A stretch of DNA of 64,000 bases from Anaeramoeba flamelloides (lineage: Eukaryota; Metamonada; Anaeramoebidae), in NCBI GenBank assembly GCA_027625915.1, contig JANTQA010000008.1:7433501-7497500 (forward strand), in the 5' to 3' direction. The notes beneath the pieces were generated by a model. The model made no database searches. It was not told where the DNA came from and saw nothing but the letters and a program-made list of their open reading frames with translations. The translations under genes were made by a program, and so were the position numbers. Position 1 is the stretch's first letter. The number at the start of each line of letters is the position of its first letter. This document shows, one piece after another, positions 11,100 through 23,300 of this stretch.

Positions 11100-11660
11100 T
11101 CCCCTCCCTGGCTGAATCTTCTTTATAAGTAGGAAGAAGAGTTACAAAGGAAAAAGATCAAATGGTTACTTGCTAATACTGCGGCACTGAAACACGAAAG
11201 TATGAGTAACTTGAAAACAAAAACAAAAAAGCAAAGCCTAAAAATGACCAAAGGTTTAAAGCAAATTAGATCAAAAAAAAAAAAGAAATTACAACAACTT
11301 AAACAACGATCCCCAAGTGAACATTCATGATCAATTATCAAATTATTAATTAAACCAAAAGTATCGTGGCTGTGATTTTGGGAGTTCTTAATTTCAAGAT
11401 AGCATTGATTTTTTTTTTTTTTTGATTTTTTGCTAACTGCTTCTTACAAACCCTTTTTAAATTTCAATTTTTTTTTCTTTTTAAATTTTTTTTTTTCTTT
11501 TCAATTTTTTTGTTTTTGTTTTTTAAAGATAAAAAAATTTGGGTGTGTCTTTCCCTTGAACAATCGTGAAATCTATGATTTTACGCTTAAATTACCTTTG
11601 AGGAAATTTAAGTAAAAGGACATCTAGAGTGTAATTTATAATAGTTCCATCAATAAAAAG
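11100..11660 (+). repeat. dispersed repeat R1, copy A
   Basis: About 560 bp. Shares with copies at 38090-38670 (+) and 61697-62205 (-) a left block (AAGAGTTACAAAGGAAAAAG), a middle block (CATTCATGATCAAT) and a conserved right end (TTTTACGCTTAAATTACCTT then GTGTAATTT). A fragment sits at 21655-21882 and a weak one at 49290-49390. No terminal inverted repeat or intact frame was seen. Class unknown. Confidence 0.65.
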
Positions 11661-12072
11661 ATTATTAATATTTTTACAGAAAAAATTTCATTTCAATTTT
11701 TGAAAAGAAAAAAAGACTTTTTTCAAATTTTAAAGAATAAATTTGTTAGTTTTCTTTATAGATCTGAATTTTATTGAAAGAGGTTTTGTTAAGTTTCAAT
11801 CAAATTTTCATTTATTTAATCACCTATGCATCTTTATTAATTTTATTTACGGAGATTAGAATTGGAGTTGTAATAATGAAAAATAATAACAAAATAATTT
11901 TCTTTCTAAATCAATACTTTCCAACATAAAAATAAAACGAAAATTTTCGCATTTTCAAGAATTAACTGAATTTTTATCAAAATAACAGGCTGCTTTTTTT
12001 TGATTTAAAAGAGGAAATATGTTGTAAAAAATGAATGTGTATGATTAAAATGAATAAATAAATAGAATTTAC

Positions 12073-15000
12073 CCTTCTCCAAATAGTGGACCACGTTGCC
12101 TATTCCAACAAATAGCTATTTCAATTTATAGTAGTAGTGATAGTAATAAGATAATAGTAATAGTAATAAATAGATAAAGAATAGTATTTAAAATGAAATA
12201 ATTCAATTTAAAAACAAAGAATTCATCAAAATCGAAAAAATAATTATAATTAATATTTCATCTTAAAAATTTAATAAATTATATAAGTTACCGTATTTCT
12301 TTTTGTTTTCGATTAAATTTAATATTTTAAGTTGATTATTTACATCAAAATAAAATAAAAATGAATTATCTGAACGTTGATATTGTCCACCATAATCTTT
12401 CCAACCGTATTCTGAATAACCACCAAAAATATGATTCGCGTCACCCTTAAGGATTACTAATGATTGTCCTTTATCATAACATTTCTGTCTCCAAACCTTC
12501 ATATCTTTGGCGTCTCTGCCTAATTGGTAATTTAATTTCAAATCAAATCCATTTGGGATTAATTGAAATAGCTTTGATAAAACTTCAAAAGGGAGAATTT
12601 TTGAAGCCGATGTAGGTGAAAATTCGATTTGTTTCCTTGGAAATGTAACATCATTAATGGTCATATTTAACAGATATTTACCAGCGTCATCGATTTGGAA
12701 CTGTGATTGGAAACAGGAAATTTTTATGTTTTGGTTATTTTCAGCCTGTTCAATTCTTTTCCAATTTAAATCATTTAGATAAATTCTTTTGTTTTCATCA
12801 TATTCTTCACCGTCCCATTTAATAACATATAATTCAGATTTGTAAATGTCAATTTCTGGAATATAATTATTGCTTTCACCTCTTAATTCAACTACAATAT
12901 TTGTAAAAAGGGGTTTCAATAGATTCGGTCCAATTTTTATTAAAGAATTCTGGATCGAAATTACGGATGTTATTTGTAAATTATTAATCGATTGTATTTG
13001 GTTTTCAACAGTAAAGATTTGTTTTTTTCCAACTGTACAAACAAGTTCAGGTTGGGTTTTTGTTAATGAACATAATTTTTTGATAATCAATTCTTTTTGA
13101 ATAATTTCAAAATAATTATTATTTTTTTTTGCTAAATTTAAGTATTTGACAATTTTTGGAAAGTTTTCTAAATCGGAAATATTACCACTTTCGATATTAT
13201 ATTGTTTATTTAATTTTTTTATTTTATCGTTTTTTTCTTGATCAATTGAATTTTTAATTTCGTTAATTTTATTTTCAATCAATTCCTGTAATATTATATA
13301 TTTCTTTTGAACTTGTTTTTTTAAGTTGACTGATTTTTTTTCAATTTTTTTTTTTTCTTTTTCAACCATTTCTAATAAATGCTTTCTTTCCTTGACTGTT
13401 GTATTAAAATGTCCCTGCTGTTTGATTTCTTCTTTGTAATTTGGATCTAAAATGTTCCAATTGTCATTGAATTCTGAAATTGGTTTAAGCGCGTGTCCGT
13501 TATGTTTGGAAATTGCACATTTATAACAAATAATTTTTTCGTCATCAAAACAATATATTTCCAATTTTTCATTGTGTTTCTCACATTTTAATGGATTTTT
13601 TGAATTTAAACTTGTTGCAATTTTATCTATTTTTATTTATTTTTTTTTTTTAATATAGTTAGAAATATACAGAAGATAAAGGTTGCTAATAATTATTATT
13701 CTGAAATTAATGAATAATATTATGATTTTAATTGATATCATTTTGAAATGTATACTGGTATTTGCTTAATAAATGGGAAAAAAATTCCATTTCATTTTTT
13801 TTTTTTTTTTTTTTATTAAATAAAGTTTTCAAAGAGGTGGGTTGGAATTTGAGAGTCTATTTTTGAAAAACAGAAATGAAAACGAAGTTTGAATTTTTCA
13901 CATTTATTAATCAAATATTAGGATCAAAGATTGAATAAAATTCCAATAGAAATCAATATGATTTCTCAAAAATAATTTCCATGGTTTCAATAACCTTAGA
14001 ATAACACATTTTTTACCAAGTAACAATTGATCTTGTTATAAAATAAAATTTTTGAAAATGGGTTAGTTGTGTCAAAATACTATCGAAAGAAAAAAAACAA
14101 AAATGTAAAAAAATGTGAAAAAATGATTTCAATTTTGAAAATTTCTGAAATAAATTTTTTTTTTCTTATATTCATGCAAACACTTTAAGACATTTTATTC
14201 ACCACCTATTATAACTGTACCCCTTTAACTGGAAAATAATTTTGTAAAATACACCTACTTCCTTGGGAATAGAACTTTATGAAATCAATATGTTTTTTTC
14301 TTACTGGTATTTGAATTACAAATGGGAAATTTTTTCACTTGGTTTACAATTTCCTTTTTCAAACAAAACTCCAATTTACAACCTGGCCCTGTAGGGAAAC
14401 TCTGTTTGTCATAAATAAGGAAAATGAATTGAAAATATTTTCCCATTTAGACTTCAAATACCAGTATTGTTTATTATTGTTTTCATTGATCATTTGTGGA
14501 GGTAGCCTTTAAAGAAAAAAGAATCACGGCTTTTATTTTAAAACACACTTTTTACCAATTCTGCACGAGTTATTTCAGCAACAGTACAGTGCTCAAAATA
14601 ATGCATGCACAAAGACTATAATCCGTGTTTCAAAATATTACCCGTGCTTTTTTTTCTTCTTGTACCAAGTCAAAATCCAATCTACTACCCAATAGTATAC
14701 CTAAGTTCAAATCAATTTTGAAAGTAAATTTCGAGTTATTTTCAGTAAAATTTAAATTATTCATACAAATAGTTGAAAATTTTCCATAATATTTACAAAT
14801 TTTTTGAATTTTTTTATTTGTTTGATTAAAATTTTCACTAAAAATTTACGCTATTTTTTGAGATAAATTTTCGGCAATTTGATCTTTCATTTTTGGAATT
14901 TCTTTTTTAAATAATAGAACTTTAAGAAACTAATACCATATTTTTTTAGGGTTTATTATCAGTTTCTTTGATTGGTTAATGTATAGGTCTTCTATAACAA

Positions 15001-15470
15001 AAAAACACGCTTTTTATTTTGAAACACACATTAAATTTTTTTGCACGCTTTATTTTGGCTACAGTAAATAAAATTTTTTTTTTTTTTATTCTAAGAATTT
15101 GTCATGGGTGATCTGTAAGTTGGACTAATATTTCAAAAAACAAGTTGTAAAGTCTTTATTTAAACAGTTTTTTGAAAAGACAGAAAACAAAAAAAGTGTA
15201 TCAATTTCAAAATTAGAAAGAAAAAAAAATCCTAAAGTTCTGCAAACTAAAAAAAAAAAACAAACCGATTTCTGTTCTTTGGTGTTTTGAAAAGACGCTA
15301 AAGGAGTGTATAATTTTGTCGTGTTCTTTACAATAATAATTCAAACAGTCTTGGCACCAATAAAAAGCTTTTTGTTTTTTTCCTGTTTGATTACATTCCA
15401 CACAGATATGTGATTCTTCAGTTTGTTCTGCTTCAATAGGAATACTTAAAACCTCAAAAGCTTGGCTCAT
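12073..15470 (-). CDS. B-box zinc finger / coiled-coil / TLDc protein, spliced, 3' end unresolved
   Basis: Exons on the minus strand: 15470-15266, 13626-12292 and 12115-12073. Exon 1 starts MSQAFEVLSI and carries a Cys/His cluster (CVECNQTG, CQDCLNYYCKEH, KHQRTE). Exon 2 opens with a second B-box (CEKHNEKLEIYC, CYKCAISKHNGH), a long Lys/Glu coiled coil, a beta-rich middle, and the first part of a TLDc domain (GDANHIFGGYSEYGWKD, then FLFYFDVNNQ). The small third exon adds AICWNRQRGPLFGEG, the TLDc Gly-Pro-x-Phe-Gly motif. Donors are G|GTTTGT, G|GTAACT and GG|GTAAAT, and both joins keep phase. Further exons completing TLDc must lie below 12073 but were not found. TLDc domains are linked to oxidative-stress protection and V-ATPase regulation; the B-box architecture resembles TRIM-like proteins without a RING. 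Role here unknown. Confidence 0.75.
13748..14466. repeat. short inverted-repeat element(s) in intron 1 of the B-box/TLDc gene
   Basis: At 14302-14466 a 165 bp unit starts TACTGGTATTTGAATTACAA and ends with the inverted form (AGACTTCAAATACCAGTA), with matching ATGGGAAA/TTTCCCAT arms just inside. A half unit with the same start (TACTGGTATTTG..AATGGGAAA) lies at 13748. TA at both ends suggests TA target sites. Confidence 0.6.
14587..15064 (+). mobile_element. Tc1/mariner-type MITE, family M1 copy 1 (intronic)
   Basis: 478 bp flanked by TA on both sides (14585-14586 and 15065-15066). Ends are CAGTGCTCAAAATAATGCAT and the inverse of CTGTAGCCAAAATAAAGCGT. A second pair of inverted blocks just inside contains TTTCAAAATATTACCC and TTTTATTTTGAAACAC. 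Inserted in intron 1 of the B-box/TLDc gene. No coding capacity. Confidence 0.85.
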
Positions 15471-15788
15471 TTGAGGATTAAAATGTAATGAACTAAAATG
15501 AGAAAAAATGATCAAAAGATCCTTTTGGAAAAGGTGCAAAAATTAACATTAAAAAACTAATGTTTATTCAAAGGAAACTTTGATTTTTGGTGGATTTAAT
15601 CCACACTCTTCTAATTCTTATGTGTGTTGATTACAAGACTTACTTCCGATAAACTTTTTCCAGAAATTTTGAATTGATAAAATAAGGCAGAAATACAAAT
15701 TTTTTGTTTGATGAACAATTTTGTGGATTTGAGAAACATACTTTTTTGTTATATAATTTGAATTGACAAAAAAGGTTTTACGTTATTA

Positions 15789-16264
15789 CAGTGATCAAAA
15801 TAAAGCGTACACAACGACTATAATCCGTGTTTCAAAATATTATCCGTGCTTGTTTTTATTCTTGTACCAATGTAACATCCAATCTACTACCAAATAGTAT
15901 ACCCGAGCCCAAATCAATTTTGAAAGTAAAGGTCTGGTTATTTTCAGCAAAATTTAAATTATTCATGCAAATAGTTGAAAATTTTTCATAATATTCTCAA
16001 TTTTTTTGAATTTTTTTGTTGTTTTTTTGGTTAAAATTTTGAAAAAATTAACTCTATTTTTTGAGATAAATTTTGCAATTTGATCCTTCATTTTTAGAAT
16101 TTCTTTTTAAATAATAGAACTTTAAGAAACCACTACCATATTTTTTTAGGGTTTATTATTGGTTTCTTTGATTGGTTAATGTATAGGTTTTCTTTAACAA
16201 AAAAACACGCTTTTTATTTTGAAACACGCATTAAATTTTTTTGCACGCTTTATTTTGACTACAG
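15789..16264 (+). mobile_element. Tc1/mariner-type MITE, family M1 copy 2
   Basis: 476 bp flanked by TA (15787-15788 and 16265-16266). Left end CAGTGATCAAAATAAAGCGT, right end inverse CTGTAGTCAAAATAAAGCGT, so the two ends match at nearly all of the first 20 positions. It aligns end to end with copy 1 in the same orientation, about 1.2 kb away, just upstream of the B-box/TLDc start codon. Confidence 0.88.
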
Positions 16265-16512
16265 TATGTTCAATCTTTTGTTGAACATTTTTGCGTTTTT
16301 GATAAGCATTGTTTTGATTATTTTCTTCCTTTTATGTTATCTGATCGTGTTCTCTAATTTAGAACAAACTGTATTGGTAAATTGGAAATTTCTAATTTAA
16401 AAAGGAGAATACAACTTAATTATGGACTTTCAACACAAAATTGGTTGATTTACGAATCAAACCCACATATTAAGATTTCAGTGAAGTATTTTAAATCTAC
16501 TTTTTTTCACTA

Positions 16513-16971
16513 CAGTGGTGTAAATAACCCGTGTTGACAAATTTTAACCAATTCATAAATTTAACTTGTGTTTTTTTTACAAACTGTGTATTTGAAAGAT
16601 TGGAAAACTCAATTATATATTCTTGGTTCAGATTGAAATTGATTTTAGAGGTTAGATCTTTGAGTAATCGTAAATGGTTTCAATAATATTAAATACTTTT
16701 GTTTAAAAAATTTCTGAGATTAAATGCTTTTTATAAAAATTCATAAAAAAAGATTTGTTGATCTTTTTTTTTTCAAAAAATTGCAGTTTAATCTTTCAAT
16801 ATCTTCATAAGACTTTTTTAAAATTAATTAAAGAACCCTATTTCTTATTTATATACTGTTTTCACCTCAATGATTTTTTTCTTTTATTTGTACAGTTCAG
16901 CCCATATTTTTTGTATAAGTTAAATTTTCATAATGAGTTAAAGTATTAAACACAGGTTATTTACACCACTA
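16513..16971 (+). mobile_element. Tc1/mariner-type MITE, family M2
   Basis: 459 bp between TA dinucleotides. Left end CAGTGGTGTAAATAACCCGT, right end inverse (CT)AGTGGTGTAAATAACCTG. Interior unlike family M1 and non-coding. Single copy in the window, though its end motif resembles that of family M3. Confidence 0.75.
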
Positions 16972-17502
16972 TAGATTATATTATTCTGTTTAAACTATTA
17001 GTTTACATTGAAATTCTTCATCTTGATAATTATTAAATGGCATTTATATTTTAAGTTCGAATCGTTCCACTTTTTGGCGTTTAAACTAAATAAAGGTCAA
17101 AGATTCAAAATAAAACAATTTAAAAATTTCAAACCGAAAACCAGTAAAACTTTAAAAATAATGGAAATTCCCTTTTTGTAATCAATTGAAAATATTTGTA
17201 ATAATTGAAAATATATTCTACATTTATCAAATTGCTACAATTGATAGATTTAGAATATTTAATCAATAATTCAATTAGAACGATTAATTTTTGTTCAATA
17301 ATTTATACTTTTACTTATAAAATGTAAAATATATTTCCAATTTTTATTAATATTTTCAAATTTATATGAAAAATTGAATTTTCTTGTCATTTTTGAAGTT
17401 TCTAGTGTTTTTGATTTGAAAGTTTACTCAAATTATAAAGTTTAATCTCATTATTTGTCTAATTCAAAAGAAAAAACTAACCACCCCCACCCCCACATCC
17501 AA

Positions 17503-17544
<42 letters not shown>

Positions 17545-18046
17545 GATTTCTGTTCGAAAATTTCTGGAATTTTTTTACCAAGGATATTCAAATTTAATCG
17601 ATGTGAAAAAAAATTGGGATTTCAAAAAAGTGGGTAAATTTTTACAAGAACAATTATATTTTCTTTGTGAAAAATATTAAAACTTATCAAAATTACTAGA
17701 ATTTTTGAAGATAAAAAGAATTAAAAAAATGATTAAAGCTTTTTATAAAACACGAAGTTTAACTTAGTTTTTAATAATTTCAATTTCATCAAGACCCTAC
17801 AAGTATAAAGTCTTAAAAATGTAATTTTTATTTTTGATTATAAAGAGTGTAAAAAATACCTTTTGAGGGCAATTTAGATTCTGAAAATTGCGATATTTAG
17901 AGAGAACCCTTAATATTTCAACTTAATTATTTTATGTTTACTTGAGAAAAATTTAATTCATGATAAGATCAAATAATTTGTGATATAAACTTTAGATTTA
18001 ATCTAATTATTTTGTGTACACTGGAGAAAAACTCCATTTTTATTTA
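16972..18046. other. AT-rich spacer with an (AT)n microsatellite
   Basis: An AT dinucleotide run occupies 17505-17541, just after a C-rich patch (CCACCCCCACCCCCAC at 17481). Otherwise nothing recognised. Confidence 0.5.
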
Positions 18047-19334
18047 GGAATTAGCTTCACCCTAAATTTCTCTTTAATCAAGATAGGTTCTAATTGGGTG
18101 CAAATGATATTAGCACTCCTTAGATTAAATAACTCAAAAAAATCTCTTATAAAATCTTGAAATACAATAAATTATTAGGATTTTTTTACTAATGATCACG
18201 ATTAAAAATTTTCAATTGGAAATTTTTTTTTTAATTGCTTTTCCAAATCAAAAAAAGAAAAAACCAAAATAAAAGTTTTTAATAATTCATATTTGAAACT
18301 TTTAAAAGTAATTATTTTTATAATTTTTTAATTTAATAGATTTAATCACTAATCATCAACATAAAAATATAAAGACTGATTATTTTTGTTAGTTTTTATA
18401 AAATTAATTGTAATATCAATACAAACTAAATTCCAAATATTTGAAAACTGTTTAAACAGTTGAAAGAATAACAATAATGCTATATTTTACATTTAATTTG
18501 GAAATAATTTTGATTTTACAAACTATTTTTATCATTTTTCACAATTTCTTTTTTTTTGTTTTCATTTTCTTTTTTCCAGTTACTAAATCTGTTTCGTTAG
18601 ATCTGAAATTTTTTTAATTGATGGGAGATATATGCTAAAGTATGGTTTGTTAAATAGGAAAATCACATACAATTGGTCGATGGTATCTAATCTTTAGAGA
18701 GATCAACAATTGTATATGGAATTTCAACAAATTTACTAATACATTTTTTTTCTGCTTGTTACATTATTTTGGACAAATCAATTTTTATTTTTTTGTTTTA
18801 TGTTTTTTTCTTTTCTTTGGGTTAAAATTATTACAATATAAAAACATTAATACTAGATAACTTAAATATGGTTTTATATTAAGTTTGGAAAAATACAAAA
18901 AATTGAGTTTTTTTTTTTGCTTATTTTTGATTTTGAGTGGGTTCAAATTTTTAGGAATGGGGTTTATTCCTAATATTTTAGAAAACTAATTTGTAAAAAA
19001 AATCTTCTTGGTTAATTATTTAATATTAAAAAAAATTGAATTTTTACGCAATTAATCTACATTTCGCAAATAATTTAAGAAATATATTTTATGACTTTGT
19101 AGTCTGAAAAATTGCTAATTCAACCTTTAAATTTGTGACAAAAAGTAGATTTATTTTCGTTATTGTTGGTCTTTTTTATTAAAACAATGGATCATTTTAA
19201 ATTTATGAGATCAACAAATATCATTGATTGGCTAATGGATTTTTAGAGACATTTAAACAATGTGTTCTTATGTGTTTTACACCAAATAATAACATACTTT
19301 GATCTTATATTTCTCCTTGGTTGACGCTATACCC
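18047..19334 (+). mobile_element. TTAA-type element R3, copy interrupted by an R2 element
   Basis: Left part (TAGCTTCACCCTAAATTTC, then TCTAATTGGGTGCAAATGAT) and right part (AGAGACATTTAAACAATG, then CTCCTTGGTTGACGCTA and CCCTTAA at 19331-19338) match the intact copy at 21887-22634. The middle is occupied by an R2 element at 18423-18966, at a point where the intact copy reads straight through. Confidence 0.65.
18423..18966 (+). mobile_element. MITE family R2, nested in R3
   Basis: About 540 bp. Ends read AAACTAAATTCCAAATATTT and the inverse of AAATTTTTAGGAATGGGGTT. Interior blocks AAAATCACATACAATTGG and AATTTCAACAAATTTAC are shared with the copies at 23003-23713, 26014-26545 and 33577-34123. 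Confidence 0.7.
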
Positions 19335-19338
19335 TTAA

Positions 19339-20395
19339 GATAAAATAATTATGAAAAAAAAAGTTTTTGAATTTCGATTTTTAATTGTAAATATTATTAG
19401 AACCTGAAAATATTTTTTTTTTAAAAAAAAGCTTCGAATATCAAGATTAAAGATGAAATACCCAAAGGAATCAATTCAAAACTCAAAGAACAAAACTAAG
19501 AAATACTTATTTTAAAACAAGATTTAAAACGCTAAAGATAAAAAATAGTAATGATTCTTCATTTCTAGTAAGATTTAGTTTTAATAATAAAATATTTGAG
19601 TTTTACAACATTCTATTGAACTGATCTTGATGAAATTGAAATGAATGAAAATCTAAGTTAGACTCCGTGTTTCATAAAAAGCTTTAATCCCTCATTTGAA
19701 TTCTTATGATCTTCAAAAAATACTGATGATTTTGATCAGTTTTACTAATGTTCACAATTAATAATTAAATTTTTGAAAAAAAAGTTACATACTTTTTTGA
19801 AATGTCCCCTTTTTTTCGTAACAGTAAAACAATTTTGAGTTTTTTTTAGTAACTCACAATATTTTTTATGAATATTTTTTTTTGTTATTCAAAATAAATA
19901 ATAGGATTTGATCAACATCATTATTTTGTACCCATCTGAGTAGCTATTTGAGAAGAATAATTGTGTATTAAAAATGGGTTGGGTTCGATTAGAAACAGAT
20001 CTGAAATTATTTGATCGGTAATAAAGACTAATATTAGTATAGATAAGAGAGAAAATTTAAGTATTTCTGAATGAAGTTTTGTTCATACTGTTCCAAAACC
20101 GTGACATAATTTTGGAAATAAAATTGAGTTTTAGAATAGTTAACAATTGTGAAGAAACCATATAGAAAATAAAAAAAGAATAAAGATAGTAAAGTAAAGA
20201 ATATATTATTTTTATAGTATCAGATTTAAGGTAATTATTTTTTGTAGAATTCAATGTAATAAAAAAAATAAAGCAATTTGAATCTATTTTAAATTGTTTC
20301 GATCTACTATTGTATCTATTCTATTTAATAATTTAAATATAAAATCGATATACATTTATTTAATATATTACAATATTTATTTTTGTAAAAAATGA
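19339..20395. other. spacer downstream of the CK2 gene, nothing recognised
   Basis: AT-rich, low complexity, no repeat family recognised. The CK2 alpha stop codon is at 20396. Confidence 0.45.
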
Positions 20396-23300
20396 TTATT
20401 TTTCTTTTTCTTTTATTTGTATTTCTTCTCGTTTCCCTTTCTCATTATCTTTTTCTTTTTGATTTTCTTTTTCATTTTCTATTGATTCTAATTTTAATGA
20501 AAGATTATTTTTTTGTTTTAATGGGGAAAAGTAAGTGTGTTCCATTGCCTGTCGAGCTGTAATTCTTTTTTGATGGTCATATTTCAACATTTTTTCTAAT
20601 AAATCAATTGTGTCATATGAAATTAGATGTTTGTTTTCTTTTGTAACAAAAGAAAACCAATCTTTTTTTGAATGTTTCTGAATTTTTTGTTTAAAAGATT
20701 GTGGTAAATGAATATTGTATTTTTCCAAATATCTATCAAGATCATCTGTTCCCAATATTTGTGCTATCTTAACTAATTGATCTTCATTGTCTTCCCCTCT
20801 AAAAAAGAAGTCCTTCCGAAACAAAAGCCCAGCAAATAAACACCCCAAAGAAAATATGTCAAGTGAATAATCATAGGATTTGTATCCAACTAATAATTCA
20901 GGCCCTTTGAAACAACGAGACGCTACATTGACGTTATATTCTTTGTTAGGGTGATAGAATTCTATTATATGTATTAAATAAAAATTGTAATTATAAGAAT
21001 AAAAATTTAATTAATTTATATTTTAGTTTGACATTTTTGTGAGAATATTTTGAATAAAAAAAAAAGAATCTAAACTCCATTTCACTCAAAGGTGACCAGC
21101 AAAAAATGAAAAATTCACATTTTTTTTTTTAGGAATCAACCAAAATAACGATTATTTAGAAATAATAGCAATAATAAACTTCAGATTAGAGTCGAGATTC
21201 ATAAAAGAAATACCACAACAAACCTTAAATTTCAAAAAAAAAAATATTAAAAAATTTTTGGCTCCCTTTAATTGGGAGGTATCGTGCAAAATTATAAATT
21301 TCTTTAGGAAGTTAAAATTGTTGACAATAATATTTTTTAATTGTAAGTGTATGAATTTTTAAAGGAATTGCAAAGCCTGACTCTTCTTAATGTTAATTTA
21401 GAGTTTCAAATAATTTTTTTGAAAAAAAAAGAAAAACAAGAAAAAAAACAAATTTACTTTTTTAAAAAAAAAAAATTGAAAAAAAAAAAGTAAAATAATA
21501 CAAAAAAAAAAATTTACTAAAGTAGAAAAAAATGATTTTGATCTAAAAATTGAATTTTAGTTTGAGAAGAATAATGAATTAAAGTTAAAGAATATGTTCT
21601 ATTTATTCAATAAAACTGGCACCCTTTGACTGAAAAAGAGTTTATTTGTATTATTATTGAAGAAGTATAAATTACACTCTAGATGCCCTTTTGCTTAAAT
21701 TTCCTCAAAGGTAATTTAAGCGTAAAATCATATATTTCACAATTATTCATTGGAAAAGACACAGACAAAATGATTTTTATTTTTAAAAAGAAAAAACAAA
21801 AAATTGACAAGAAAAATGAGGAGAAAAAAGAAATTATATTTTTTTTCAAGTTGAAAATAATTATTGAATTTTTTTTTGGATCTTAAGGGATTAGCGACAC
21901 CCTAGATTTCTTTATAATCAAAGTATGTTGTAATTGGGTGTCAATGATATAAGTGCACCATGGTTCGAATAGCTCTAAAAAATCTATTAAAAATCTTATT
22001 GCACAATAAATTATTACATTTTTTACTAAAGATCACTATTAAAAAAGTTTCATTTTGAAAAAAATTTTTTTTAATTCCTTTTCCAAATCTAAAAATAGAA
22101 ACCCAAAATACAGTATTCTGGTATTGAATAATTTAGATTTAGAACTTCCAAAAGTAACTATTTTTTTAATTTTTTTAATTTCAAAGATTAACTCAATAAT
22201 CATCAATATAAAAGCACAAAGAATGATTAGTTTTGTTTGATTTTGATAAAGATACTTGTAACATCAATATATTTGCATGATTTGAGAAATAATTTGTCAA
22301 AAAAATTTATTCGTTAATTATTTAATTTTTAAAAAATTCGAATTTTTTAGTAACTAATCTACATTTCGCCACAAATTTAAGAAAGATATTTTGTGATTTT
22401 GTAGTCTGAATATTGATAATTCAACCTTTAAATTTATGGCAAAATGCAGCTTTTATTCTGAAATTGTTGAGTTTTTTACTAATACATAGATCATTTTTAA
22501 TTGATGAGATCAACAAATATTACTACTTGACTAATCGATTTTTTAGAGACATTTGAACCATGTAGCACGAATGTGGTTAGGTCCAATAACAACATACTTT
22601 GTTCATAGGCTTCTCCTTGGTAGACGCTAATCCCTTAAGGGATTAAAATCACCCAGGATGTGGCTATAATTAAATTATATTGCAATTGGGTGTAAATGGT
22701 ATTAGTATTACATGGTTCGCGTGGCTCTAAAAAATATATTACTGGTATTATTGAACATTAAATTATTAAGATTTTTTACTAAGGATCACTATTTAAAATT
22801 GTAAATAATTTTTTTTTAAAATACTTTTCCAGATCTAAAGATAGAAACTCAAACGAAAGTATTCCAGTATTTAATAATTCATATTTAAAAATGCCAAAAG
22901 TAACTATTTTTTTAATTTTTTAATTTCATAGATTAACTTAATAATTATCAACTTAAAAACCGAAGGAATGATTCTTGATTTTTGTTTTCTTTTTTTTAAA
23001 ACTAAACCCCATTCCAAAAATATGGATAAGACCCAAAATCAAAAATAGGCAACTAAAAACTCCGAATTTATGATATTTTTCCAAACCTAATATAAAATCA
23101 GATTTAAGTTACCTAGTATAAATGCTTTTATAAGTAATCATTTTTATCCAAATAAAAGAAAAAAATATAAAACTCAAAAATAAAAATATGGTGTGTCCAA
23201 AATGATGAAACGAGCGAGAACAAAAAATGTATTGGTAAATTTGTTGAAATTTCACCAAAAATTGTTGATCGATCAAATGATAAGATAACATCGACCAATT

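Noticed and set aside
16179-16400. 73-codon plus-strand frame
   Set aside because: Begins inside the right end of an M1 MITE and runs into AT-rich spacer; no homology.
17041-17075. Possible tRNA T-loop (GTTCGAATC)
   Set aside because: No matching acceptor stem, D arm or anticodon arm at the right distance upstream.
17505-17541. Alternating AT run as a possible origin or CRISPR-like array
   Set aside because: Plain dinucleotide microsatellite without spacers.
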